Source: Candolleomyces eurysporus
Taxonomy: Eukaryota > Basidiomycota > Agaricomycetes > Agaricales > Psathyrellaceae
Direction: 5' to 3'
NCBI GenBank assembly: GCA_027579435.1
Contig: JANBPK010000726.1
Coordinates: 219,278-283,277 of the forward strand
Length of the DNA: 64,000 nucleotides
Shown: positions 35,804 to 46,969 of the stretch, in pieces
How positions within the stretch are numbered: the stretch's first letter is position 1
Layout of the letters: the number at the start of each line of letters is the position of its first letter
The notes under the pieces: generated by a model
Databases searched by the model: none
Told to the model about the DNA's origin: nothing
Seen by the model: the letters and a program-made list of their open reading frames with translations, nothing else
Translations under genes and position numbers: made by a program

Positions 35804-36798
35804 ATGGCACCACGAAACATCCTACCCAACGCACTCAAGACTCCAGTTCTCGAGAAACTGAAGAACAGGCGTATCGTCCTGGCATCGGCTAGTCCTAGGA
35901 GGAAAGAGATCCTTCGAACCATTGTGCGTACGTGTGCCCTGTCAAATCGCCTGCAAACGGCTCGATCTTGATTTTGTCTTCGAACATAGGGCATCGATCC
36001 GGATATCGTACCATCGAAGTTTGAAGAGGATCTGTCTCCTGGTTCGTTTGACGATATCCACGAATATCCTGTAGCCACGGCTACCCAGAAGGCAGTGGAG
36101 GTGTACGAGAAACTTGTGGTACGTCTCGCTCACCGTGCTCTGAACAGCTTCTGCGATGCTAAATGATACTTTTGTAGGAAGAGAACCCGGACGACGCACC
36201 AGACTTGGTCATCGCAGGTACCGGCACCCGCTCTCCTCTCCCTATACGACCTTACGCTAACTCTCAACCCAACTATCTTCAGCTGATACAGTGGTCCTCA
36301 CCCACGTCCAACCCATCGCCTCCAACATCTCCTACAGCCTCCTCCCCTCCGACCAACAAGACCTTCTCGAAAAGCCCTCCACAAAGGAAGATAACCTCCG
36401 CATGCTCATGGACCTCAATGGGCACGTATGCGAAGTCGTCACCGGGGTCGTCGTTGTGTTTCCTGTACTCCAGAGCCCTGGGTATAAGATCCAGAGTATA
36501 GACGAGAGGACGCTAGTGCATTTCGCGGATAGTCCTCAACATGTTTTGGAGGCGTATGCAGAGAACGGGGAGGGTGTGGATAGGGCCGGGGGGGTTTGCG
36601 ATTCAGGTGAGCCTTGCTTTTCTCTCAGCTGGAGTGAGAATGAGAAGTACTGAGTAAAGAGCTGCGCAGGGTGCTGGAAGTTTGTTAATCAAGAAGATCG
36701 AAGGAGACTATCATAACGTCGTCGGGTTCCCCGCTGCTTCGTTCTACAAGTTCTTGGAACTACTCGTTGAAGAAGATGAAGACTTTTTGGACGTATAA
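35804..36798 (+). CDS. Maf/Ham1-superfamily nucleotide pyrophosphatase-like protein, 246 aa
   Basis: Five exons: 35804-35923, 35990-36118, 36178-36217, 36283-36606, 36670-36798. The Maf signature LASASPRRKEIL lies at about residues 26-37, VIAADTVV at mid-protein, and the conserved VVGFP near the C-terminus. Known family role: cytosolic hydrolysis of nucleotide triphosphates, including modified ones, so removing them from the pool. A G7 run at about 36588-36594 is one base too long: with six G the frame gives RAGGFAIQGAGSLLI and the length is a multiple of three. Confidence 0.92.
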
Positions 36799-37557
36799 AC
36801 CCATTGAACAAACCGTTGAATAGTTTTGCCTGCGATTGTATCTATGGATGATACCATCGAATCGACTGGTCTAACGGCCGCCTCTGCGTGGTCGAGGGCA
36901 ACCTTTTTCGACTCCTGACTCTATGAATCATGAATCTAATCTCCTTTTGTTCGTGAGCCTTCCCACAAACTTTCCAAAAACTGCTCGTTTCTAATAACAA
37001 CAGGCGCCTTCAGGTCCAGGTGCAGCTGCGGGCTGCGGCGTCAAGTCGGTTCTCAATAAGCATTGCAGCTGCGATCTCTCCGCGCAGTCGCAAACTTTCT
37101 TTCTTAAATCCACTCCTAACCCATCCAACATCTTCTACCAGCCGTAATTTTGAGTTCAGCGAGTAGCAGATGCTACCAGGATCCAAAGAACGTGTGGAGT
37201 GCTGATGTGGGATCCACGACTTTGCCCCAGCTTACGCTGCGCAAGAACCCATCCATGAGGCATCATGAATGAATCATAGACGGACCTGGATATGCCTCGT
37301 GCGTATGTCGTCGTCATTATTTCCTTCTACGGCAAGAATTCGTGTATATGATGCCGTATGTTTCTATGTTCCTGATCAGTTCTCAGAGAACTGCGGATGG
37401 GGTGGGCAGCTGATTATATTATAACCACGGAGAGACGGCGTCTTGTGGAGATACCCATCTCTTTCTTTCTTCCTTTCTTCTGTCGTTTTTCATTTTCTAC
37501 ATTCCATCTCGATTGTTTGCCTAGGATTCATACATTCAGAACAAGAACGACACCTTA
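36799..37557. other. Intergenic; pyrimidine-rich promoter before the gene at 37558
   Basis: No gene seen. A CT-rich tract at about 37455-37500 precedes the next start, as is common in fungal promoters. Confidence 0.4.
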
Positions 37558-39546
37558 ATGGACATGGAGCGCCAACGACTCCTGGGGGACGAGAAGCCCC
37601 CTCTAAATGCTGATCCCGCCTTCAAGGATGATCCAGAGCTCGCCGCGTTCCTCGAGCTCGAGGCCCAGCGTCTCCGCCAACGACAAGTCTGCAAACGCAA
37701 ATGCAGGAGGTTCTTCCACTTCCTGAGCATCACTGCCCTATTCGGATTCGTGCTTTGGATGAGGCACGGGGCTGCCGTCGGCACAATGTCGAGTGTGAAA
37801 GGGTTCTTCGGTCTAGGCGGGGTACGTCACATTTATCTTCCCCGCTTCCCCTTCTGTGCCCGGGCGGGCGCTAATGTTGTGATTAATTACATTAGGGCCA
37901 TCACGACCACGACCATGACCATGACCACAACCACGAGATNCCCCGTACCCCGCGGGGTCACTCTTTTGAAATGTACAAACTGGGACGGGCAGGACGACCT
38001 CTCCCCCTCCTCCGAGTATCCGTACCCCCTTCCCCTTGACTCGCTCTCTTCGGTCTTCCCGTCCGGCAACCCGGACAAGGCGAACCTCCGCCCTGGCTGT
38101 CACGGGCGCAAGTTCCGGCCCTTCAAGAAGAGCAAGAGGGACGGAGGCATTATCGTACCTGCGGTATTCCCGAGGACGAGTCCGATCGTCTCTTACGCTG
38201 ACTTCACGTTCCCGTTGAACAATACGGAGAAGGGCGAGGAGAACAAGTTTTTCTTCATCTCGAGGGGGTGGTGGAGCGCTGGGCGGGTCAATGTCTTCCA
38301 GAAGGGCTTGAGCCAGATTCGGGACTGGGATGATGATGTGCGTAAGCCGGTGCTGGGGGAAGTGAAGGGGGATGGGGAAGTCAAAGTCCATGTGGATATC
38401 TCGTACGAGGATGAGAAGTATCTGCAGTATGTCAAGGTTTGCAGGATTGCTGTGAATACGGGTAAAGAGGGAGAGGAGGCTAAGCTGTCGACGGGTGTTG
38501 GGATTTTCGTGAGTATTCTGCTCAGATCCCTCTTTTCTACTGGTTTCGAGCGCTGATGTGTTGTCTAGACACCTGAAGGCCATGGGCATCGACGCCACCG
38601 CCGCGACCGCCCTCAACCTTTTGCCGTGACCATCGAGTTCCCCGAAACCTCCTCATCTAAAGACGCGAAATCGAAGCCAATCAATATTACGGAGTTTATC
38701 TCTGATTTGCCTCTTTTCTCGCAAGACTTTGGAGATCTGAAGAACGTGTATTTCGAAAAACTTGTGGCGGCAACTGTGAACCAACCTTTGAACTCTCTGG
38801 TACGTCCATCTGTTCCCTCAGCTGTGTCTGTTACTTCAAGGCACGAAACTAATGGTATCTTTTTTAATCTTTAAAGTCGACTTGGGGAAGCACGCTCGTT
38901 TTCAGCACTGTTAACGCCGGGATTAGTGGGACGTTCAAGGCTCTGAAGGCTGTTGTCCTTGTGACGAAGAATGCACCGATTGATGCCAACCTTGAGTTGG
39001 TGCAGACTGAGAATGCGGTCAATAGCACGGTTGCGGAGCTGATCACTGCGAACGGGTACGTTGAGCGCTTCACTGCCTCTCCAATATGAATTTTCGCTAA
39101 TTATCATTACTTTCGTGTTCTTTCTAAATAACAGTCATATCACCGCAAAGACCGATCTGACCAGCACCACTGAAGAGGGCACGGGCGGAAACTTCACGGT
39201 CGGACTGGCCACCGTCAACGCACCGATTGACCTTACCTTCCCCTCTGCTCCGATCAACAGCACGCTGTACCTTGGCGCGACCACAGTCGTCTCACCGGTC
39301 AACATCACTTTGCACCCTACGTATCAAGGTGGCTTCGCACTCAAGACCCTGCTGGCGTCGGCGACGTTGAACGCTAAGAGGGATCCAGAAGACGATCCTG
39401 AGGGTAAGGGAAGGTGGAGGGGACTGGATGTGTTCCAACATGGGTATGGAAAGCTCGAAGGTGTGACGTGGTGGGATGAGGATAGGAAGAAGAGTGGGTT
39501 TGTTAAGATTGAGTCGACGCTTGCGCCTCTTGTTTTGGCGTTGTGA
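37558..39546 (+). CDS. Conserved basidiomycete type II membrane protein, 565 aa
   Basis: Five exons: 37558-37821, 37896-38508, 38569-38799, 38877-39055, 39135-39546; all introns are GT..AG. Removing the N at 37940 gives a length that is a multiple of three. A short cytosolic N-terminus with acidic and basic blocks precedes one hydrophobic helix (about residues 56-75). Right after it comes a His/Asp run (HHDHDHDHDHNHE). The large outer part has repeated beta-rich strips (SGTFKALKAVVLVTKNAPI, VGLATVNAPIDLTF, VVSPVNITLHPTYQGGF, SGFVKIESTLAPLVL). The pattern matches a hypothetical family widespread in Agaricomycetes, to my knowledge without known function. Confidence 0.85.
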
Positions 39547-40317
39547 TGTTGATGATTTTGCGCTGTGAAATCTCTTTCTCGGAATGAGTTGCTACTGTGT
39601 GTGATGTTGTTCGTTCGCTTTACTATGCTTGTAACTCTGCTTGGTTCGAACCGTCTTCTCCTTGTATATTCGCTAGTATCCCGGTCAGTCGTGTACACAT
39701 AGAACCACTGCCGATTTTCTGACGGAAAATTCGGCGTAAAGTCCGTTGTAAAAATACAAGGCTCTTACTCGACTCGTACTGCTCCTCATCAAGTACAAGG
39801 GCAGGCCATACCGGCGATCCACATACCGCTTTATCTTATCTCATAAAGAGATTACCGCCAATCTCCACCTCGATCAACCAATCAATGATGCAAGGAGACA
39901 GCCGGCAACCATCAAAGGGGCCGACGGAGTGATCTTCTCGGCTCTTGCCTAAACCGTCAGGTCGTTTGTCTGCTCCTTCCCAAAACACAACGCGCCTTTA
40001 TACTTGCCTTTATAGCTTGCTGAATGGCAGCAAAGAAGGGCGTTAGTATATATGTCCTACGGAGGTTTTGAGGTATGTGATATCTTGCTTGCTTTCCCTC
40101 CCCCACCACCCGCCAGACGACTCAGATCGACGCGCCGTTTCTAGGTTGTGTGCTGTTCAAAGCTGTTGCTACGCCGCACTACATAATCACCGGAGAGTGT
40201 GTCTAGCTCGATAAAAATTTCAAGGTACGGTATTGAACTTCGATTTATCATTGAAAACACGCTAATACGACCTTTCCTCGTGTTTGCAGCCTAATTGAAC
40301 GAACCTTGAACCTCAGA
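39547..40317. promoter_or_regulatory. Upstream region of F-box B with probable 5'-UTR intron
   Basis: No gene. A probable 5'-UTR intron at 40225-40289 (GTACGG..TTTGCAG) is supported by alignment with the region upstream of F-box A. Confidence 0.45.
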
Positions 40318-42157
40318 ATGTTGTGGGAAACACCCTTGATTCAGACCATGCTCGAGTCCCCTTCACATCCCAGCGATTACGAGAGTCATGCTCTCAAGCA
40401 GGGGCGTGTTTCGACTGCACCTAGACGGAGACGTGCAGTCTCGACTTCTCTGCCGCTCAAAACCCTCTGCACGTTCAACCCTGATCACTATTCCCCATCT
40501 ATCACAAACCTATACTCCAATTTGGACTCAATATTCCACTGTCCTCCCCGGCTGTTTGGCTTTGAAGAGCCACAGCAGCACCCTTCTAAACCCTTCGCTC
40601 CCCAACAACACTCTCAATCCCAACTACACGTTCCCCAAACTGCCACTCCGAGTCCCGCCTCGTCAAGAGGAGCACCTACAAATGGCGGTGTAATCAACAT
40701 GCTCCCTCCGGAACTTCTCTGCCTCATTTTCGAGTCTTATCTCGAACCATCATCATCGTCTACAGTGGACGGTGGCGTTCCTCCCGAGGTCGACCCTTAT
40801 GCCACACACGGCTTCTTCTCGGTATCTCGCGAGTACATCCGAACTCCTGTCCCTCTGACGCATGTTTGCCGGTCATGGAGGCATGCGGCTATTGGGCATA
40901 GGAGGCTATGGAGCAACATCGCCTTTGCACTCGCCAATGGACGCGACGAAGACGAGGAGGAAGACGAAGAGTACGCGGAAGGCGACGAAGATTTCGAGCT
41001 CTTTGCTCGAGGCAAGATCCAGCTGCTGAGGCTATTCCTCCGGAGAGCGCGTGACACCCCTCTATCGATCTCGTTCAACGCTTCCGTAACGACATCCACT
41101 TCGTCTTGGTCATTCAACCGCGACTTCGGCCTCGTGCATGAAGCTCTTAAGCTGATTTGCCGGTATTCGCGAACATGGAAGGATCTTAGGGTCGAGTTGG
41201 ACCAGGGTTGGGCTGTCGAAACGTTTTTGGAGTTGTTGGTGAGGTCGCCTGCAGTCGTCGGAGGAGGGTTCGATAAACTGTCAAGTCTGCATTTGGAGTT
41301 GGCCGTGGACGATGGAGAGGAGGAGCTTGAAAGGATACTCGCAACACCCGGTCTTGGCCCTGAGGCAACGCAGATGTTGGCGCTTCGGGTGATGCACTCG
41401 CAGTTGACGGTGAAGGACATTTACCGGGTCTTGCTTCGACGCGCGCCGAACCTTACCGACATTTCACTCGACGACAACTTCTTCCTGTGCGTGGAGGCTT
41501 CGGAGTACGACGCGTGCCCGAGCTACCAGTCCAGATGCCCCTTGGACGACATCCATCCCGACGACGAGTTCGTGCCGTGGACACAGCTGAAGAACCTCAG
41601 CATCCAGAGCGACTCCATCAGCACTCGCAAGGTCCTGGACATCTGCTCCCGCGCGTCGAATTTAGAGATGCTGAAGGTCTGGAGAGTGGGGTCTAACGGG
41701 TCCTCGGAAGTAGACTGCGACTTCGACGGGAGTCAATATTTCCCCCCCNTCTTCGATCGCCCTGCAACACCTCCAGTCTTTGGACCTCACCCTGCTAAGC
41801 GAACCAGAGCAGCTGTTTGCTCCCTTGGCTTTGGGACCTCGGTTGGAGAGCGTCAAGGTGAACGTGTACGCTACGCAGAGCCGGGGCCATTTGTTGGGGT
41901 ACGGTCCGCAGAGACGGAGCTCGTTGAAGGAGATCTTAGAGCCTGTCGATCGGATGCTTGCGGCCTCGTCGTCACAACGCCAAGTCGATTTGCACTGCAG
42001 TGTCAAGGAGTCGTGTGTTAACCTCGACGGTAGCGAGCTTGACGCTGCTACAAGAGCTTCCGCAGCCTCGGTAGACGCAAAGTGGATGGAGGAAAACGGG
42101 TTGAACGCCTTGGTTGGGGGTGGAGGGAGGAGGGTGGTGGAGGTGTATAAGTATTAG
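40318..42157 (+). CDS. F-box B: F-box / LRR-like protein, 612 aa, paralogue of F-box A
   Basis: F-box: INMLPPELLCLIFESYLEP, insert, LTHVCRSWRHAAIGHRRLW. Strong similarity to F-box A throughout, including TSLPLKTLCTFNPDHYSPS near the N-terminus and WMEENGLNALVG with VVEVYKY at the end. It has an acidic insert (DEDEEEDEEYAEGDEDFE) after the F-box that F-box A lacks. The N at 41749, after seven C, splits the frame; deleting it restores QYFPPFSIALQHLQSLDLTL and a length that is a multiple of three. The start is the ATG at 40318. Probable SCF substrate adaptor; target unknown. NLR-B3 follows on the same strand after 816 bp. Confidence 0.88.
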
Positions 42158-42973
42158 ACTCTCAGGTGGACAGCTGGTTTTATACCGGGAGCTGTTAGAT
42201 TTCTAGTCATTCATTCGTCTCTCGCTTGCATATTATCATTTTTGATCATCATCTCCATGCATTGCTATCGCACACTTGCTTTCCTATTGTTGTCTTGTCA
42301 CTCTCCTGTAGCTTACATGTCTCTTTTTGTCTTCTTGTCGCTCTCTCGCTGGGAATTCGGGTGTTAGCTGTCGCTATCAATAAATTATGCCATTCAATTT
42401 ATTTTTTTAAATTTTTTGTCAACGACATACTTTCAACAGGTCGCGAGATATGTCAGGTTCAGGTACATCACGACCGACGATCTTGACGCGTCGCGCGTTG
42501 TTTGGCCCAGGGGGCAAACCCAAACAGCCTGTGATGATATTCCCCGGCGTCGGGCTGGTCCTCTTCGACTTGTGTGTTCACTCTCGGACAGACCGTCAAA
42601 CTCACTCTCCCAGCTCCGTTGGGGAATTGAATTGACAGTCTTATTTTCATCCTTCTATCTTCTAATCCCGCTGAATTCCGACTCATTACCACTCTCTTAC
42701 TATCTCGGTTACAGTCGAGGTAGAAACTAATCACAAATGTGCCTGGATTGCCTGGACTCTCCGGAATCTCGTTCGGCAGCATGACAGCAGGCTATCTAAC
42801 GCCCTGATGGCTTTCCTCAGGTATGCATGTGGTCAATGCGGTGCAAGGATACAGCATCCACAGCTCACTGCTGCTGTCAAGGCTTGAAACCGTTGTTGTC
42901 CTTTCCTCCTACCTCTCCCCATTCCCCCCTCCCCCCCCGTCCGTCGGCGTGGGCGACAACCTGTTTTCTCTCA
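42158..42973. other. Intergenic: F-box B 3' flank and NLR-B3 promoter
   Basis: The 3' flank (42160-42560), with CTCTCGCTGGGA, GTGTTAGCTGTCGC and a GACGCGTCGCGCGTTGTTTGG-like word near 42485, recurs in decayed form near 45.7, 46.65, 51.65 and 59.25 kb. No gene is seen between. Confidence 0.5.
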
Positions 42974-45225
42974 ATGTTCACCTCGGCATTCCGGAACGCT
43001 AGCCAATTCTCGACGGGGGATGTCAACATCAGCAATAGTCAGATAAACAACTATTTCAATGCTGACAGTCCGAGAGGTGATTGCTGCCTTCCGTTATTGG
43101 ACGAGTTTTGACCAAAATCACTGTTCAGATCCATTAGAACTCTTGCTGAAGCACACGACCAAGGAGGCTACCCATGAATCGGTGACATACTCCTACGCCC
43201 CAACCTGCCATCCTGGTACGCGGAAAATTGTCAAGATCGACATCATGGATTTCATCAACGATTCTGCGAAACCCGACTCCCTGAGATTAGCGTGGCTCTC
43301 AGGACCAGCCGGTGCTGGAAAATCTTGTATTCAGCGCACCGTCGTCGAAGAATGCCTTGCTGAAGACATACCCGCATGCTCATTCTTCTTTGGAAGGGAC
43401 TCGGGCCTCGACAGTGCTGATGGGTTTGTCGCAACAATCGCACACCAGCTCTGCAACATCGTTCCTCGGTTTCGAGAAGCCATCATCAAGAGGATCCCCT
43501 TTGACCCATCGATTTTCAAAAAGGCCCTTATCCTTCAGACTCATCGTCTCGTTCTTGATCCATTGCGAGATGTCTACAAAGATCAAATATCAGGGTGGAC
43601 GCGGCCGATGGTCATCATCGTAGATGGACTGGACGAATGCCGAGACTCAGCACAACGATTGCAAGTCATTCACCTCCTTCGAACCTTAGCACAGCACCCG
43701 ACTTTCCCATTTTGCGTCATTGTTTCCAGTCGGCCCGAAATCGACATCCTTACTGCATTTTCCGGGAAAATATATCGGTCGGTTACAAGGAAATTCTTTT
43801 TGCTCGACTACGATGCCGACGAAGATATCCTGGCTTACCTCGTCGAAGAGTTTGCCCGAATTCGAAGGACACACCCAGCGCGGCGGAGATTGAACAAGAA
43901 TTGGCCAACACAGCAACTTGTGGAACTGTTGGTGAAGATGGCAACAGGACAATTCATATTTCCTTCAACCGTTATCAGGTATATTGAAAATGGTAAAGAC
44001 GCCCCAGATCGCCTCCTGGACACGGTCTTCAAGCTTCCTTCCGCACGCATGGCGCCATCAGACATTTCCGATAGTCCATTCGTGGAGCTCGACGCTCTGT
44101 ACACAGGAATCCTTCAATCCACATCCCCCGCTGTCAATATCTCGCATTTACGGCTAGTCCTGCACGCAATCCCCGAGTTTTGGAGGGCCGTTGAAACGAA
44201 CTCCCTATTAGCGGAGTCGATAGATCTGGAATTGGGACCTTCATCCTCGATGCTGGATACCTTCTTCGGAGTCACCATCACCGACACCGTGCTTTCCAAT
44301 CTGTACGCCCTTCTCCACGTCCCAGGCAACAGTATGAAGAATCCGCACGACGAGTATATTCGTTTCTACCATAAAAGTATGGAAGATTACCTCAAAACGC
44401 CAGGACGAAGTGGAATTCTCTTCCAAAAAGAGGCTGATACGATCGTTCGATTCACCATAGCCTCCATCCAGAACTTGGAGCGATGGTCCCTCTCCTTAGC
44501 GTATCCATTCCAAGATAAAGGGGCTGCCTTCGGTGTTCTGTATCTATGCATACGCTTCGTATGGGATAGCCTTCCAACACATGACGACTTTTCCACCTCA
44601 AGGCTTGAACATTTCACCGACGCTGAGTTGGCGAAGGTTCTGGACTTTGATGCTACCATCCTGCTAGCATGGATTATCCTTTACCGTCGATCACTGTGGC
44701 CTAATCCCAGCGACATGCTAAACCATATGAGACCTCAAAATTCGCCTCTCGATGGCCTGAGGGACCGTTGGCTTCAACCGATTGCCGAAGGCGTCAAAAT
44801 ACTCCACACATGCGAAGTGAGTATCATTACTTTACTTGAGGTTTATTAACATCCTAAGCATCCCTCTCCAGCGGTCGAAGTTGTTCAAGTTGAAGAAAAA
44901 GTGCCCACAGATGTGTAAAAGCATCCGCCGTTGTTGCCGCAAGTCCGATGCAGTGTTTTCCTTTTTAGAAGACAATTGGTTTTTGGATAGAAGCGAGAAG
45001 ATAGTGAAGCTTGAAGATCTCGAAAAAGTTCTTGTTCCCAGCGGTCGTTGGCGTAGAAAAACTCGGTCGTGGATCCGAGCTTACCTTTCAGCTCGAGCTG
45101 AGCGTTCCGATTATTCACTCTCTCTGGCTTCATCTGGGCATGCCCCTGCCGTCTTTAGCTTCCCCTCGAAGTCGACACAGTCGCTTAGCGCACCCTCATG
45201 GAGATCTAGATCCTCCCTGGGATGA
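42974..45225 (+). CDS. NLR-B3: NACHT protein with N-terminal signature exon, 714 aa
   Basis: Three exons (42974-43076, 43129-44816, 44872-45225) with introns of 52 and 55 bp; the frame is exact without any correction, the cleanest NLR of the window. Exon 1: MFTSAFRNASQFSTGDVNI, then NNYFNADSPRG. Exon 2: TTKEATHES, Walker A GPAGAGKS, Walker B VIIVDGLDEC, CVIVSSRPEID, and HKSMEDYLKTP further on. Exon 3: RSKLFKLKKKCPQMC, FLEDNWFLD, then a Ser-rich stretch that stops early (SWRSRSSLG), about 100 residues shorter than NLR-B1 and B4 because the tail joins decayed F-box sequence. Confidence 0.9.
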
Positions 45226-45650
45226 CCAGTGTGTAGCAAGCAGATCATCTTCACATGCATCCTTTCACAACCACGCAGGGGAGGAATTCGGTCATCCGGT
45301 CTTCGTTTGGCTGGTTGCCTCCACATCTGCCGCCCCCACATTCTTCGGGAGACCCGATGAAAATGAATCTTGTCGTAAATCTCAACTCTCACCATCCCTA
45401 TCCTCCCCATCCTTGCCTCTCCATGATCTGCCTGGCCAACGTGACATTAGCTGGTCGCAAAGGCGACGTGTGGTATGGGCTCAAGGATTCCAAGGTGAAC
45501 GTGTATGCTTTGTACCGGGCTCACTTGATGGAACACAGTCCGCAGAGACAGAGCTCGTTGAAGGAGATTTTGTGGCCTGTCGAATCGATGCTCGCAGCAG
45601 CTTCCTTCATCTTCTTTTCCAAATAATATGCTTTATTAGATCACTATTCA
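45226..45650 (+). pseudogene. Decayed NLR-B tail joined to F-box B C-terminal fragment
   Basis: Just behind the NLR-B3 stop, 45230-45420 keeps degenerate NLR-B tail sequence. Around 45470-45620 an F-box B piece follows (SKVNVYALYRAHLMEHSPQR, SSLKEILWPVESMLAAA). After it comes an F-box-type 3' flank to about 45820. Confidence 0.65.
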
Positions 45651-45899
45651 TCCTTCGTTCGCGTTCTAATATTCTTGGACATCATGTCTATGGATCGCTA
45701 TCGCATGTAGCAATCGCTGTCTTGTCGCTATCAGTAATTTATGTCATTGATGATTGGTTTTTTNCGTCAACTACATACCACCAACTGGTCGCGAGGTGTC
45801 AGGTCTCGCATTGTTTAGCAGAGGCGGCAATCCCTGGCATGATCAGTGTTGAAATTCAGAACTGTTCAAACGTTGAGTATCCTCCCTCAATTTCGCACT

Positions 45900-46700
45900 C
45901 ATCTCACTCATAGATCCAAACTTACGTTCTAGGTCAAGCTTTGCGTTCCAAGTATTCACTCTCTTCAGCGTCATCTGGGGATGTCCCTGATGTATTCAAC
46001 CTGCTAAACGGCGAAATTGGCGATGAAAGAGAGGCACCCGACCCCACGTCGTTGTTCGATGCATTTGAAGGTGGCCTGGTCATCTGCGGGGCTAGATGCA
46101 AATGATGAGGATCCGGATCTCCATGAGGCTGCGCTCAGCGACCGTGTCGACTTTGAGGGGAATCATCCGATCATCCGTCGGATTATCCTATGGAAATGGA
46201 TCTTCCTCACAAACTTCAACCGACACCATTCTTATCCCGTTCACCCTCTCCCCTGGATTTCTATCGAAATCCTCTGCGCACCCACCGCAGCGGCCCAAAT
46301 GTTTTGAATGACGGCCAGGAATCTTCGTCTTCACGGCGGCGGCGCCTGCAGCCATTGTGATAGCGACGGGCTGGAGCTGCTATGAATGGTTTTGCTGCCT
46401 CGGTGGACAAACAGTGGATGGATCCGGAGGGGAAGGGTGGACCCAAGGGTGGCGGAGATGGACGAATATTACAATCACAGTTGGATAGCGGGCTATACAC
46501 CGTGGGGTACTACGATTCATTTCGTCCTTTAATTCTGCTCTTGATTTCTATGTCCATCGCTATCGCTTACTTGCCTCGAATTTCCTATTGCTGTGGCTTG
46601 TCGCAGAGGCGCCTTTCAATTCTTGTTGCTCTCCCGCTGGGACCTCGGGTGCTAGCTGTCGCTGTCAGTAATTTATGCGGCTGATACTTGCTTTGTTGTT
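45900..46700 (+). pseudogene. Second decayed NLR-B tail / F-box tail chimera
   Basis: 45930-46310 resembles the NLR-B Ser-rich tail in broken frames. At 46385-46480 the F-box C-terminus follows (GFAASVDKQWMDPEG), then F-box-type 3' flank. The join lies after a GCGGCGGCGCC-rich word near 46335-46345, as at 51.36 and 58.94 kb. Confidence 0.6.
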
Positions 46701-46969
46701 TGTAAACTACTTCCAATCGGTCGCAAAATATGCACGCCTCTTGGCGCCCTGGAAATGGGGTTAGTTTGGAGACGCGTAGCGTTGTTTGGGGGGCAAAACC
46801 AAATAACCGTTTCTTGCAAACTCACTCCCCTTCTAAGCGCGCTGAGTTTCGAACGATTTCCAATTCCTGAGTTGAGAAGGATGTATGGGATATTGACGGT
46901 TCCACCTTGGTTCTACCGGACAGGGGTAGACAAGGGGACAGCAGGAAGCATGCAAAATGCCTCGACGCT

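Noticed and set aside
37813..38616. 267-codon minus-strand frame
   Set aside because: Shadow of the five-exon membrane protein gene on the plus strand, whose splice frames all agree.
41662..42006. Frameshift at 41749 as evidence that F-box B is a pseudogene
   Set aside because: The break is an N after a C run; removing it restores the frame and family sequence.
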